Source of the DNA: Incurvaria masculella
Lineage: Eukaryota; Arthropoda; Insecta; Lepidoptera; Incurvariidae
Assembly: GCA_946894095.1 (NCBI GenBank)
Contig: OX335641.1
Span: 11,364,501-11,428,500, forward strand
Length of the DNA: 64,000 bases
Direction of reading: 5' to 3'
Shown: in pieces, positions 47,454-59,379 of the stretch
Numbering within the stretch: the first letter of the stretch is position 1
Layout of the letters: each line of letters begins with the position of its first letter
Program-made: the position numbers and the translations under genes
Notes under the pieces: generated by a model
Told to the model about the DNA's origin: nothing
What the model saw: only the letters and a program-made list of their open reading frames with translations
Databases searched by the model: none

Positions 47454-48149
47454 TTTTGAAATTCACTTAAGTGATCGACAACATTAAGGCTGACTACAAA
47501 TTAAACGTGTGACTGTCCAGTTTCAAAAGGTACATGAATTTTAACAGATTGGGTAGTATCTTTTCACTTAAAAAAAAACTACAGCTAGAAACAGTTTTCA
47601 CAAATTTAGAGTAAGAGAAAACCGTTATTGCACACAGTTAAAAAAATTTCAAGATTAAGTAACATTAAATGTGTAAGACTAACTGTTTTCCCTCAATTAG
47701 AGTAATCAATCTACTTAGTTGGCTCTATTTTAACGTTGCAAGACGGTTATTATAGGAATTACAGTTAGATTCACTAATTTTTTTTTTCAGTGCACAATAT
47801 CTTCGCTCTTGCCCATACATGCTATGGCGCACTTCACCAGAGGGTAAGGCAGAGATCATAGAGCGCCATAAACAACCATCCCACTCCATTCGCTTTCAAG
47901 AAACATATTCTTATGCTTCACACCAGCGCGCTCGGGCTTGATTCCCGAAAGCTATCTCCATGACCAGCAGATTTAAAACAGGGCAAGTAAATAAATCTAA
48001 TTCATCAGCTAGATGGTGATGATTTCGCGTATTAATCCGACCCTAAGGCAATTGGATGGCAATGATTCGTAAGCCTAATGAGACACAAACCTCGAATTAA
48101 TGGGAAAAAAGCTATTGTTAAACAGACAAACATGTCAGGGCAAGTTACA

Positions 48150-48955
48150 TCACTACACAGTATAAAAGAAAGTCGCTTTCTCTGTCCCTATATCCCTATA
48201 TCCCTATGTATGCTTAAATCTTCAAAACTACGCAACGGATTTTGATACGGTTTTTTTAATAAATATAGTGATTGAAGAGGAAGGTTTATATGTATAATAA
48301 CATCCATTAAATAGTGGAGAAATACTGTTATTTTTGAGGTTTCCAATGTGATGTCGTAAAAAAATTCGCGCAGGCTGAACCCTACGAGATTTATCAAAAT
48401 AATGTACTAAGTATTGTACACATTGAAAAGGTCTACAGAAAACTCCGTGATGGTATATGTCTATCTCTTATGGATATCCCACAATAATATATTTTTTTCC
48501 TTTACTTTTTACGACAAATAATGGCTAATTTTCGAAGCGATTTTAACCAATACAGCATTAATCCTTATCCAACGAAATATCTTAAATACATTTTTGATTT
48601 AATATAGATCTATATGGCCCTCTACAACATATGATTTAAATGAATATTTTCGAAGATATTACAGATTTAAAAATTGCGGGACGTAGCGTTTGCTGCGGGT
48701 ACCGGCCGGCCGGGGCGGCGGGAGCGTGCCTATAAATAGTGCGTCGGAGGCCGCGGTTCTCCCTATAGCATTTTGAATGTATTATTTCTCTAATATCTAA
48801 TAATCATCTAATAATAATATCTAAGTTTTTTTTGTATTTCAAATATTTCAATGTAGGAACTCTACGTAAAAAGGGTTTATTTGTGAATCATTGTGTCAAA
48901 ATAAGATTTACTTTAAATTATATGATGCCCGTGCAAAGCCGGGACGGGCTGCTAG
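48150..48955 (+). mobile_element. Non-autonomous Helitron (copy H2)
   Basis: The element is 806 bp. It starts TCACTACACAG after an A and ends gggctgCTAG before a T, with a terminal hairpin gcccgt/acgggc about 2 bp from CTAG. It shares cttcaaaactacgcaacgg and tttgaggtttccaatgtg with H1. A GC-rich patch (ggtaccggccggccggggcg) lies near 48698. No Rep/helicase gene. Confidence 0.85.
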
Positions 48956-49882
48956 TATTTATATAAATATATGTATATGATTAGCTAGTCGTTGTCACTA
49001 ACCGACAGAATGTTCTATTAAATCAGTGCGGACAATTTGTATCAGGGCCTGCGAAAAACGAATGTGTTAGCTGAATGATTTGCCTCGGACTAATTGGTCG
49101 GCCGTGTCGGTGGTGTGGGACCCGCGGACCCCGCCCCCGCCCCCCCCCACCTCCCGCCCCTCCCCGGCGGCGCCCTGCAATTATTGTTTTATAGAGGCTG
49201 TAGGTATTGTTTATGGAAAGCTGTAACGGAAATTGCAATTAACTGTTATAGTGTTTCGGTCATTCGGTTTGGTGGATTCATTTTATTGGTCTGTTCATGA
49301 GTACCTACCATTTATCAAGTGGTATATTTTCATTGTCTCTGATGAGTTGGTGTTGGGCATTAGTAATTGGTATTAGGTAAAGACACTCTTTTAACCCAAC
49401 CACATACCATGTAGGCATTAAAACTTAGAGAAATACACTGCTTTATTTTTAAACTTGTTTGATAAAGATGGCATAACAAAAATGGCATCCCTGCCAATTG
49501 AAATTTTTAACTACCAGACTACATATAAGCTACAGACAAATTAAAATGCTCATGGCTGTTTCATGCAAACAGACGCCCAAGACTTATTTCATTAGGAAAA
49601 TCATTATTGGTCTAAATGAAGATTTTGTTTTTTTGTTTTCATCTAGTTCTACGTACACATGTAGATGTCTAGATCATGATTTTAATAAAATAAATATACT
49701 GTTTGCCAACGATGTTGGCAAACAGTGTTGGCCAACTAATCCACCCATTAGTGTTGAGCATATTTACCTCTTCAATTTGGCTGGTCACCGTTGAGGACAT
49801 GCAAGAAAGACGTCGTCTCCTGTCAGTATAGCAGCATTTAACAACATGTACGAATATTGAACAATCCATTAGACAATCTTAA

Positions 49883-50424
49883 CGTGGCCCAACCCGGCGG
49901 GCCTAACTCATTCGCGGGCACGGTACAAAACCGTGCTGTTGCGCTCTGGGACCTTCTCTGTTTCAAAGAATAAGACAGGCTCCGTGATGAGGAAGATTCA
50001 ACATGTCCACAAAAAAGACAATGTGCATAGCGTATGATTTGGTAAGATTTACAAAATTTTAATTTCAAAACGACTTATAGCTAAAAGTAAACCACGACCG
50101 CTGTAGTCAAAAATCTAACAAAAACCAAATAGATTATAAATCTTGATTAAATAAGCTATGTCTGATGACTAATCTTTTTAAGGTGTTCTTACTTTATCAT
50201 TGCGTAATCCACCTCCAAAGTTATTGTATGAAAAGGCGCGAAAAATTCGAACTTTCGGACCTTATAACTTAGAAACCAAACACAATTTTACAATGCCAAT
50301 GGTCATCAGACATCTAGTTCGATCAATTAAAGCTATTTTATGCACAATTTTTAATCTCTGACAAGAAATATGGGCGTGATCTTCTTTCCCCTTTTGTATG
50401 GGGAGATGAGCGGGATGGGCCACC
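49883..50424. mobile_element. Family E MITE, TTAA-flanked (copy 3)
   Basis: 542 bp between TTAA at 49879-49882 and 50425-50428. Left cgtggcccaacccggcggg and right gagcgggatgggccacc are inverted. Internal sequence matches copies 1 and 2. Confidence 0.85.
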
Positions 50425-50749
50425 TTAAGCACGTTGGGCAAGTCCGGCTCATTACCGTGACAGTGTTACGAGTGGGTTGCAAGAAAGAGTTCGCATCCTG
50501 GCAATTCCAGGCACTCCTTCAACGGACCTCAATGAAAAAAACCCATGCTTCGCTGGGCATCAAGCCCAGGGTGCCCAAGCCCCTAGCGACAACGCGTGCT
50601 GGGCGAGTTTATGGAGCGCCGCGCCCAGCGCGCACCACGTCCGCACCCAACTCCAATAAAACCACGCGACCGCCGGCGATGTGTACTTTTCAAGGAAAAT
50701 ATGCGACGCCGTCAGCTCGGGAGGGCTGGGTTGGGGTGCACATTAGTGT

Positions 50750-51015
50750 TGGGTTATTCCGAGTCCACCCCATTCCGAGAATCCGCATCCTTTGCTTTAA
50801 TGACTTCTTCAACGACTCCTTACCAGATTTACCAGTTCCGATTCGCATTCTAAATCAATGTCTTTTACTCCGAAATGGTGGAAACCTACTCCGGAATGAC
50901 CCAATCCGGAATTTTTACAAAGCCACTCCGGAATATCCAATGTTAGGGTCATTCCGGCTCCATAGGGGAATGCATTCTTGTGGAATGTTCAATTTCAAAA
51001 CTACTCCAGAATTAC
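50750..51015 (+). repeat. Region rich in CTCCGGAAT-like motifs, first part (left copy)
   Basis: Short motifs such as actccggaatgac, caatccggaattt, cactccggaatat and cattccggctcc recur irregularly. The second part lies beyond the LINE at 56225-56440. In the right copy the block is one piece, 62715-63420. Confidence 0.6.
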
Positions 51016-51656
51016 CATAAGTCTATAATATATAAGAATAATATAATGTATAACATACTGGTAAGCAACAACCGGGATGAGGGGAGAGAGGCGTGGTAAC
51101 GCGCGCACTCGTTTTTCAATAAATTGAAATCTCTTACAAAATAAAAAACACGAATGGAGCGACTGGAATCAGAATAATAATAATAAAATAATAATAATAA
51201 AATTATTTATTTTCACACACAACAGTACAATAATTGCTATACAGTGGCAAATACAATTAAAAACAGTTGTGGGAAACAAGTAAAGGGATATCAATTATGC
51301 GTTGTGTGATGTGTGAAAAATGGCTGTGGCTCAGCTGGATGTCAGCAGGGGCGAACCCGCTGGCCGCTGGTCTTCCGCCACCGCCACCTACAGAAGCGTC
51401 AGTGGAAGTGTGTACACATTTTTAGATTGCCAATTTTAAATATTTATTTAGGATCCAAATATTTGTTAGTGATGTTGGGCGTTTGAGTGAAGCGTGCACT
51501 ATACGCAATTTGCAGAAAAAATATATATGTTGAAGTAGGTAAGGAAAGATAAAACATAATAATAACAATAATGATATATATGTCCAATGCGAAAAGTAAA
51601 AATTGTTACATGTCTAAATAAATTGTATGGAGCTAGTAAAAAATATGAGGTGAAAT

Positions 51657-54464
51657 TTAAACTGCTTTTTGGGTTAATAATAAAGATTTCTTACACATTA
51701 AACGAAATCGTCTAAAATTTTTTACTTCTTTTATCGGTGGCGGTAAGTTATTCCAGCACTTTGTTGCTGCGTACTTGAAACTTCCCTCAAAAGCCACAGA
51801 GTGATGTTTGGGCACCATTAGCAGATGTGAGCTAGCTCTAGTGGTGTATGCGTGTTCCTTTTTTGACCATTTCAATTTACTGTAAAGGTAATCAGGTTTC
51901 TGCTCGTTAATGATTTTATGTATTTGACACTGCTGATGCAACTCCCTACGTTGTGTCATTTTAAGGATGTACTGCTGGTTAAGATAAGGGGTCACATGTT
52001 CTCGCCTGGGAATTCTGAAGCAGTATCGTGCACAAGCATTTTGTACTTTCTGTACTAGTTTTTCTGTTTTAATATATATACTAGGACCGTAAAGCGTATC
52101 ACAATATGCAAGCAACGATAATATTAGAGCCTCGACAAGAAGTTTTCGTAGATCAACTGATAAATAATCTCTTAACGGATACAGCGTTTTGAGTCGGAAA
52201 AAACAAGTCTTTACTTTATTTCTAATGTGCTCTTCGAATTTCAGATGTTGATCAAATATAACACCCAGATTTCGTGCACATTCAACTCGCTGTAAAGGGA
52301 GTCCTTCAAGAGTTATTGCATACGTCATTTGAGATAAGTTTTCTACTTGCCGTTTAGTTCCTACACTTAGGTAGCAAGACTTAGTGGGGTTCAGTACTAA
52401 GTTATGCTTTCGTGACCAGTCCGAAATATTGTTTAGGTCCTCATTTATATGATTTATTGCCAAAGGAGCGTTATTTGTTGGAATAAATGAGTACCAAAGT
52501 TGAGTATCATCCGCGTACATGTGATATTTACATTTAGACAGCGTAAGTGGAAGGTCGGAAGTGTATATGTTGTACAAGGTTGGCGAGAGACTTGAGCCTT
52601 GCGGTACTCCTCTATGAATTATTTTTTCTTTGGATAGTCTTGTTTTCCCGTTGCTGTCTAAACTAGCGACCATTTGCCGCCGATTTGTGAGAAAACTTAG
52701 GAACCATTGTACAGCTTTATCAGAAAATCCATAAAAAGTAAGTTTAGCTATCAGAATTTCCCTATTAATGCAGTCGAAAGCTCGAGAAAAATCCAGTAAT
52801 ACCAGCACAGTAACCTTACCTTCATCCATAGCTGTAAGAATTTCGTCTTTCACATTAATTAGGGCGGTAGAAGTACTATGCTGGGCTCTGAATCCAGATT
52901 GAAAGGAGGGAATTACTAACTGTTTCGAAATATATTCTGTGATTTGCTTATTTACTATCTTTTCTAAGATTTTAGATAAGAATGGAAGCAAACTAATTGG
53001 ACGTAAATCTTTGAAGTCAGTGATATTTTCCTTTTTAGGGATGGGTTTCACAACAGCTAGCCTCCATGTGTCAGGAAAGATTGAATTAGTAAGTGAATAG
53101 TTTATAATATGAGTAATCGTTTCAAGAGTGTCTGGTAAAGTGAGTTGTATCATTTTATTTGTAATAGAGTCATGACCACATGCATTGCTTTTAATACCTT
53201 CAATAATGTTTGAAATTTGTTTTTGGTCAACTTTTGTGAAATCAAAATTTGCATGCGTAAATTCGTTGTTTTTGTAATAGTTTACTAGATCCTGATCAGT
53301 GGCAAGGTGACCAGGTAAATTTAGAAAATTGTCATTAATTGTATCAGGATCATTTAAAAAGTTTGGTATATTGTCTTGGACTCTGATTCCAAGAGAGGTA
53401 TTTTTCAGATTTTTCCAAAGTCTCTTAGGGTCCTTTAGAAGACAATTTACGTTGTGATTATGATAGGAAATTCGTTCCAGTCTCAATGTTGTAGTAACTA
53501 AATTTCTTAGATCGCGATAGTATTTTTTATGTGATTCCTTCTTTGTGCGACGGGCTCTAACAAGTGCTTTGTTTCGAAGTTCCATCATAAACCTGACATT
53601 GGTGGTCAGCCAGGGTTTCGGAGGGGATGTGAACAATTTTGTTTCTAGGGGAGCATGTTTGTCGAAAAGATTTATTATATTATTTTGAAATTTGTCGACT
53701 TTCCTGGACAAGTCCATTTCCTGGTGTATATCTTGCCAAGAAATGTTCCTAAGGTCTAGTGCGAATTCGTTCAAGTTTATTTTGTTGATATTTCTGAAAT
53801 TAATATACTTTGGTGAGGGTTTAGGCTTTTCAATAGTAAATTCCAATAGAACTAGACCGTGATCACTGAGATCCTTATTATGATGAATTGATTGGTGTTT
53901 AAGGAGTGATCGGGGTAAGTCTGTAAGAACATGATCAATCAATGTTTTTGATGTCGGTGTAACTCGAGTAGCTTCTTCGACAAGCTGGATCATGTTGAAA
54001 GCTTCCATGAAGGAGTTCCATTTTTTTGTCACGGCATGCTGAGAATCTAGGAGGTCTATATTGAAATCCCCAAGAACGAATGTATACGTACAGTGATTAA
54101 AAGCCATTATCGACTCGCTGAGATCATCTATGGCTGTGTCTACGCTCACCTCCTCGGGGCGGTAGGCCGTGCCGAGCGCAAGACGCAGGCCACCTACATT
54201 TAGCTCGATCCACATTTGCTCCAGAGTGGCGGGGGGGTGAGCGCAGACACGGACCCGCAACCCGTTTCGCACAAGAAATCCCACGCCGCCACCTCGACCC
54301 CTACGAGGGATATGCTTAAGGAAGTACCCGGGCACGTCAGGCGGCCTAGCACCTTCACTTAACCACGTCTCGTTTATAGCGACGACGTCCGGTTCGTGGT
54401 TATCAAGCGTTGCGCACAGTTCGTCATTGCCTGTCCCTAGCGATCTCACATTTAATTGAGCCAA
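51657..54464 (-). CDS. LINE ORF2: AP-like endonuclease and reverse transcriptase
   Basis: About 935 codons. The endonuclease fills residues 1-210: LNVRSL, then INETWL with the catalytic E near 32, GDFNID near 132 and SDHGLVLLEF near 200. The RT follows: DLRPISLLPFLSKILEKIV, LLDFSRAFDCI near 555, GVPQGSSLSP, and the catalytic YADD near 648. A thumb and C-terminal region with no RNase H completes it. The frame is open throughout. It has no ATG at its start: the first recognisable residues follow a TTG at 54464, and a stop lies about 30 bp upstream. A 0.5-kb non-coding gap separates it from ORF1. It could still encode an active enzyme. Confidence 0.9.
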   Translation of the reverse strand: MAQLNVRSLGTGNDELCATLDNHEPDVVAINETWLSEGARPPDVPGYFLKHIPRRGRGGGVGFLVRNGLRVRVCAHPPATLEQMWIELNVGGLRLALGTAYRPEEVSVDTAIDDLSESIMAFNHCTYTFVLGDFNIDLLDSQHAVTKKWNSFMEAFNMIQLVEEATRVTPTSKTLIDHVLTDLPRSLLKHQSIHHNKDLSDHGLVLLEFTIEKPKPSPKYINFRNINKINLNEFALDLRNISWQDIHQEMDLSRKVDKFQNNIINLFDKHAPLETKLFTSPPKPWLTTNVRFMMELRNKALVRARRTKKESHKKYYRDLRNLVTTTLRLERISYHNHNVNCLLKDPKRLWKNLKNTSLGIRVQDNIPNFLNDPDTINDNFLNLPGHLATDQDLVNYYKNNEFTHANFDFTKVDQKQISNIIEGIKSNACGHDSITNKMIQLTLPDTLETITHIINYSLTNSIFPDTWRLAVVKPIPKKENITDFKDLRPISLLPFLSKILEKIVNKQITEYISKQLVIPSFQSGFRAQHSTSTALINVKDEILTAMDEGKVTVLVLLDFSRAFDCINREILIAKLTFYGFSDKAVQWFLSFLTNRRQMVASLDSNGKTRLSKEKIIHRGVPQGSSLSPTLYNIYTSDLPLTLSKCKYHMYADDTQLWYSFIPTNNAPLAINHINEDLNNISDWSRKHNLVLNPTKSCYLSVGTKRQVENLSQMTYAITLEGLPLQRVECARNLGVIFDQHLKFEEHIRNKVKTCFFRLKTLYPLRDYLSVDLRKLLVEALILSLLAYCDTLYGPSIYIKTEKLVQKVQNACARYCFRIPRREHVTPYLNQQYILKMTQRRELHQQCQIHKIINEQKPDYLYSKLKWSKKEHAYTTRASSHLLMVPKHHSVAFEGSFKYAATKCWNNLPPPIKEVKNFRRFRLMCKKSLLLTQKAV

Positions 54465-54989
54465 CTTCAGCCACTTTTTTTGTTTAGTTTTCTTACCTGT
54501 TCACTTGTTTTAATACATACAAGACATAGTGTAAAGGTTCTGATGGCTGTATTTTAACGACTGAGCTCACTATATAAAACTGTGCCGACAAAAGTGATAA
54601 GTTAAGAGTGTCAATTATAAGACAAAAATAAACTAAAAATGACATTAGAATCAGATTACTGCGGATTATTTTTGGGTGTGTATTGATATGGTGTTTATGA
54701 TAGGGGGATATATACTTGTGTAAGTTACATATTGTTGTTACAAGATTTATATTTTGTAAATTAAATAGTATGTTACCTATTTTGGTATAATATTTTACAT
54801 TAAACTTATTGGCGTTTATGTGTTGTTTGAGGTGAGAGTGTGTGATAAGAAATAAGTGTATAATGTGTGAAAAATATTTAGAACATAAATGAAAATAACA
54901 TGACTTGTAAAATAAGCCCATAAAAAGACTTGAAAATAAACTACAACTAAAAAATCTACTATCTCTTTTGGACGAGGCAGATGTGAGCT
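54465..54989 (-). other. Spacer between LINE ORF1 and ORF2
   Basis: About 525 bp, AT-rich, with no coding similarity. An overlapping frame running out of ORF1 in another phase loses any composition bias here. A splice-donor-like caggtaagaa occurs near 54490 just before ORF2, of unknown relevance. Confidence 0.5.
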
Positions 54990-56162
54990 TATAAGTTGAG
55001 TGTATCCAGATTGTCGGGGGCGCCGACGCGGATGCCAGCGCTTGCGCCGGTGCTGCTGGAGAGGCCTGCTGTGACGGGAGGACCACGCAAGCGCGCGAGG
55101 TCTCCTGCGTTGCGAAGGCGATGGACGTTGCCTCCTTCCTCCTTCTTCGCATATAACAAACCATTTCGAGTCCAAACATATTTGTAGCTCGTTTTAAGCT
55201 GCATGCGGGCTTCGCGAAACAACGACCCGGTTTCTCGCGTTAGGTGCTCGTTCAAAAAGATCTTGTGACTAGGTCCTTGAACACCTATATCTTTGGACAT
55301 GAGTCCGCGCCGCGAGCGCGCCGCCTGCAGAAGTCCATCCCTCACGTCGCGACGAACCAGCCGGACGACAATAGGGCGCGGCCCGCGTTCTCCGCGGCCG
55401 CCACCGTCCGCTGCTGCCCCTGCTGCGGTTGAAAGCGCGGGACGGCCAGGCCCGACGCGCTCCGCCGATACGATGTCGCGCTCATCTATTGTTGAACCAA
55501 TCTTTTGTGCAATAATTGACATAATGTGACCTACACTCTCTCCCCTTATCTCCGGAACTCCAGACACTTTAATATCGTTCAGCAAAGCAAGACGATCTCG
55601 TGTGTTGATCTCCTCGCGAAGTTCCGCCACCGTGCGGCGCAGAGCGGCCGACTCAGTCTCGCGGCGCTCCAGGGCCGAGATGCGCTCCTCCACCGCGCCG
55701 ACCCGCTTGTCGACGTCTTCTATCCTGCCATGACACATCTCGATGGATGCAGTAGCTGAGGCGATGAACTCTCGCGTCTCCTGTTGCATCTTCTGGAGGT
55801 CGAGCCGGATATTACGTAGCTCGGCGGGGACCATCTTAAATTCGGCAAACTCCTTCCGTAATAAGCGGATCTCCGTTGAAAGGTCGCTGTTTGGGTCCAC
55901 GTTCATGGGTGCTGCAGCCATGGAAGCCGTTTTGTGTTGCGGTATAGTACTTGCTTCGTCAGCGGCAGAGTTTCCACTGATGGGTTCCGATCTGCAGCCC
56001 ATCTGGTTGTATCGCACCGGGGTCAGCAAACGATCACCGCGCGGTGTAAGCGATATTGCACAGCCAGGGCAGATCCAGCTATCGCGTGCATTCCGCGTGC
56101 GGACATCTTCCCTAGAAACATTTACACAAGCAATGTGAAAGATCTCCTTACATTGCTTGCAT
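54990..56162 (-). CDS. LINE ORF1 (5'-truncated): PHD-like zinc finger, coiled coil, RNA-binding domain
   Basis: About 390 codons open from the 5' border of the element. The start is a PHD-type finger cut in half (CKQCKEIFHIACVN, then WICPGC), whose first cysteine pair is missing. The centre is a heptad-rich coiled coil around LQKMQQETREF and ALERRETESAALR. It is followed by LLNDIKVSGVPE and IVVRLVRRDVRDGLL, typical of LINE ORF1 nucleic-acid-binding domains. The C-terminus (FREARMQLKTSYKYVWTRNG) matches the FP-like end common in such proteins. No ATG precedes the finger inside the element, so this copy is probably not translated normally. Confidence 0.85.
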
Positions 56163-56224
56163 GTCACTCAATTGTCAACTCGAGTTTAGCTTTTTGGCGT
56201 TGAGTGATTCAGGTGTTGACCATT

Positions 56225-56440
56225 TCGGAGCTTATAAACACTCCGGAGTGGGCTATAACCAACCCGGAATGGGCTTATAGCCATTCTGGGTAGATTAACT
56301 CCGGAGTGGGCGTATAAGTATTTCGGAATGTATTTATAGCCATTTCGGAGTAGAGGTTAGTTTTTCCGGGTTGTCGAAGTACCGTAGAACACCTCCGAGG
56401 AGATAATCCACCTTCCGGAGAGGTATTACAGACTTGTGGA
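56225..56440 (+). repeat. Region rich in CTCCGGA-like motifs, second part (left copy)
   Basis: cactccggagtgggctata, cccggaatgggcttatag, actccggagtgggcgtat and catttcggagtag recur with a spacing near 30 bp. It continues the block at 50750-51015 across the LINE insertion. Confidence 0.6.
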
Positions 56441-56591
56441 GTAGGAAAGTAAATGCATTCCTTTTTAGAGTTGGAATTACCCATCGCTGGTGCACACCGC
56501 TGCATGTGATTCAGTGCTTCCAACTAGGAAGTTAAGATCGTACTAAAGGATATTTGTTTTATAGAAAAGGACATGGGTGGACAAAATCACA

Positions 56592-56768
56592 CCTTTTGTT
56601 AAGATATTAGCTCAACACACCGCAATCCCGAGGGAATAAGCTTCCATGCCCGGAGCTTTCCTTTTTATGAGTATGGCTACATTAAACGAGACAGAAAATA
56701 CGGACGATTTTTAATTGCCATTTCTATCCTCTTTCATTCAATGCGACGATCCCAACCCGGGTGAACTC
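56592..56768 (+). repeat. Family A repeat (left copy, right end deleted)
   Basis: gatattagctcaacacaccg, gcttccatgcccggagcttt, tatggctacattaaacgag and tttcattcaatgcgacgatc are in family order. It lacks 43 bp at the right relative to 63582-63795. Confidence 0.65.
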
Positions 56769-56839
56769 AAAATCTGTAGTTTTTATTAAAATGTACATTT
56801 CAATCTCATGTTAAAAATAAAGATGTCGGGTCACCTTGG

Positions 56840-56905
56840 TTTGCAGGTGCTCGAAACCGAGGTCTTCCGATGCAAGAAACCAGACGTTAACCCCTACCCT
56901 ACTGG
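56840..56905 (-). repeat. tRNA-like sequence (left copy)
   Basis: On the minus strand, tagggtaggggttaacg (A-box-like) is followed about 35 nt later by ggtttcgagcacc (B-box-like). Stems are poor, so a SINE head or relic is inferred. Duplicate at 63863-63928. Confidence 0.4.
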
Positions 56906-56978
56906 GTAAACAAGCATGAAGTATTTTGTTATTTTATCCAATCATATCTTACAGCTATCGTCTACGAAGGAGTTTTAT

Positions 56979-57863
56979 AGAAATATGAAACATGAATAAT
57001 AAACCAATACTACTACACCAATACATATAAAAACCTATAAGTCATAAAGTTTAAGTAAAAAAAACTGCTATTTCTGGTCGAGTAAACCGCTTGTACTTTT
57101 GAGTCGTACTCAACAAGGTCGCCGGAACCGTAAGTCGCCGCTCAACAAGATTGTTATTCCAAAGAGGATTCCTACTGCAAAAGTAAATAAGGTTTTCAGT
57201 ATTCGCCCAAATACTTTCATGAAAACAAAAACGCCTTCTAGGCACGTAATCATCTCTTTTTTCAACATTACTGTTTAATCAGAAAGAAAACAGTCACAAA
57301 ATACATAAGACTTAACGATACAGAACAAAAAAAAACCCGTTCTAAGCGGAACCCCGAATGAATGAGGGCGAAATAAGCAAAAAAGTTCCCTTCAGCGCGT
57401 ATCGGATACGTGTACGCGGGTCGGTCCGAAAGCTCGATAGAGGTCGGTCGGAAACCGCGAGCAAGGAAGGACGGAAGTGGGAATAGAAACTCATTCGTAT
57501 GGCGGCGGTGTAGCCACTGTTTGGTAAAAATAAGTGAGTATACATACTGACGTTAGGGCCGGCCAGACAGTTTACTTACGAATTCGCTCACTACCGATGT
57601 TCTCGAGTTCCAACGACACGTAAGAACACTCAATATCTTCACAAGACGCTATTTAGTGCAACTAAGATTCGATGATACGCGTCCTGAATTCGTAAGCGAC
57701 TTTCGCGAGCGACTACACCGCCAGTCGCGCGAGGCTGTTAGCGTCGCCATGGAAAACAGTATTCGAAAAGCTGCGCCGTGTGAGAACCGCCATAACAATG
57801 TATGTCCAATGCGATTGGTGGCGTTGAAAATTGGTTTCATTGTAGTCAGCCCGACGACCGTCG
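56979..57863. other. End of the left duplication unit, no gene seen
   Basis: Its counterpart in the right copy would lie beyond the window. GC-rich from about 57380 to 57860. A short inverted pair, ttacgaattcgctc (57576-57595 region) and gaattcgtaagcgac (57686 region), is present. No recognised gene. Confidence 0.5.
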
Positions 57864-57931
57864 AGGTGCGTCCGATTTGAATTATTGTATTGAATAAAAA
57901 GATGGTGTTCAATGGAATATTATACGTGCTT

Positions 57932-58034
57932 TCCATTCAGTTCAATGTAGCCGTGCTTTTAAAGCAAGGCGTCTGTTTCCTTCGGAAATGCGGTGTGTTG
58001 GGTTAATATCCAACCTGTATGTGAATATTAATAT
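57932..58034 (-). repeat. Family A repeat (right duplication copy)
   Basis: Same sequence as 45943-46045 in the other duplication copy. Confidence 0.65.
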
Positions 58035-58138
58035 GGATATGGGTATTCGCGAATAAAAAGTTAAGTGTTATGTAATGTTTTCCTTTTACCTATGAAATTA
58101 AGCTACAAGGCGAGTGCGTAACGAAGCTAGTTAAGAAG

Positions 58139-58374
58139 TCAGTCAGTCAGTGTGTTTGCGTCCACTGCTGGACTCTCCAATTTTCTTCCAGTCCTCCCGG
58201 CCCTCAGCGGTATGGAACCACTTCCGCCGACGCACTTGATGTCGTCGTCCCATCCGGCGGGTGGTCTTCGTAAACTCCGTTTTCCTGTCCATGGCCGCCA
58301 GTGTAGGACACCGTTACTCCAACGGTCGTCGTCTCTTCGGCTAACGTGACCAGCCCACTGCCCATTTAAGAAAC
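58139..58374 (-). pseudogene. LINE ORF2 C-terminal fragment (right copy)
   Basis: Duplicate of the fragment at 46150-46385, with the same open frame and stop. Confidence 0.7.
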
Positions 58375-59379
58375 TTCGCTTTAAATCAATATTTTAGCAC
58401 ACACTTAGTCCTTTCTGTGGATTGTATACGAGTTTCCTCAGTTTACATTACATTAATATAAATATCAAAGCTATGCTATTTGAATAATTGCACGAAATCC
58501 TCCCCTCGTGATATTAAAAGTATCGAGCCTGGATGAACACAGGTGGAAAACGAAATCGGAGGTGTCGGCTTTATATTTCACGGAAGGCTGGCCATCACGT
58601 AATGCACATTGTGGGTCGCTGAATGACGGCGGAGGTTTTTAATCGATTAAACTGTTCAACATTAGTAACCGTTTTAACACGTGGTTTTAACAGTAAAGGC
58701 AAGCGGGCACATATGTTGTATACATATTTATATAAATAGATATGTAAGGAAACTCATATCACATCGTCTCCTAAGGCATTAGCCAAATAGTCAAAAATAG
58801 TCCATTTGTTTCCACTGTCGATTCGATAATATTTCATTCAATTCGATAGTGCCAACCCTGGGGGTGACACCTAGCAAGTAGAGAAAGGGACACAGTTTGA
58901 CATGCATCAGCAAGAGACCATCATACTAAACCCCGGAATAACTAGGTGTTATGTTTGGTCATTCAGATCAATCGATCACAGTCATACAAGTAATTTATTA
59001 TCTCGAAATGTATGTAAATATGTTTCAGAACATTATTCATAAGGACAGGTCTAATTGAAACAAATATTTATTGATGAAAAATTGGGATGCGCCGTATTTA
59101 ACAGCCATCATTACCAACTCGTATGTTCTATTGCCAGGCGTATCCCGACCGCTCAATTATCTATGAGCCGAGTACTGATCCGCCCACACCACAGAGGAGT
59201 GGCCACAAGCCTCACCCCTGTTTGTCGGATATTTCGAGAGCTCATGTACACTAACTAAGTGTGTATAGGATGTGTAACAAAAGTATTAGTTGATAACACA
59301 CTTAATGGATACATTACCGTGATCTCATTAATTTGAGTTTCAGCGACAAAATAATCTGAAAAAGATTTTGGTCGTGACA

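Larger units (their letters stand above)
51175..56162 (-). mobile_element. LINE (non-LTR retrotransposon), 5'-truncated, 5.0 kb
   Basis: It carries ORF1 and ORF2 on the minus strand and ends in a TTATT-type microsatellite tail (plus strand taataataataaaataata at 51175). Comparison with the right duplication copy defines its borders. Left flank gaatcagaa and right flank gtcactcaa are contiguous there except for aac. No clear target duplication is visible, and three bases may have been lost. ORF1 lacks its N-terminus, as expected from incomplete reverse transcription. The ORF2 style suggests the CR1/L2-Jockey group; the clade is not settled. Confidence 0.88.
45875..57863 (+). repeat. Tandem duplication, left copy (with LINE insertion)
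   Basis: From aggtgcgtccgatttgaatt at 45875 the sequence matches that from 57864 onward at an offset of 11989. Homology continues to 51174, is interrupted by a LINE (51175-56162), resumes at 56163 and is still present at the window end (56978 versus 64000). If the copies are directly adjacent, the unit is 45875-57863, about 7.0 kb without the LINE. I counted about 30 base differences over the first 5.3 kb, roughly 99.4% identity. Confidence 0.85.

Noticed and set aside
54493..55179. 228-codon minus-strand frame overlapping LINE ORF1
   Set aside because: It is an out-of-phase shadow of ORF1 that continues into the AT-rich spacer and shows no family pattern.
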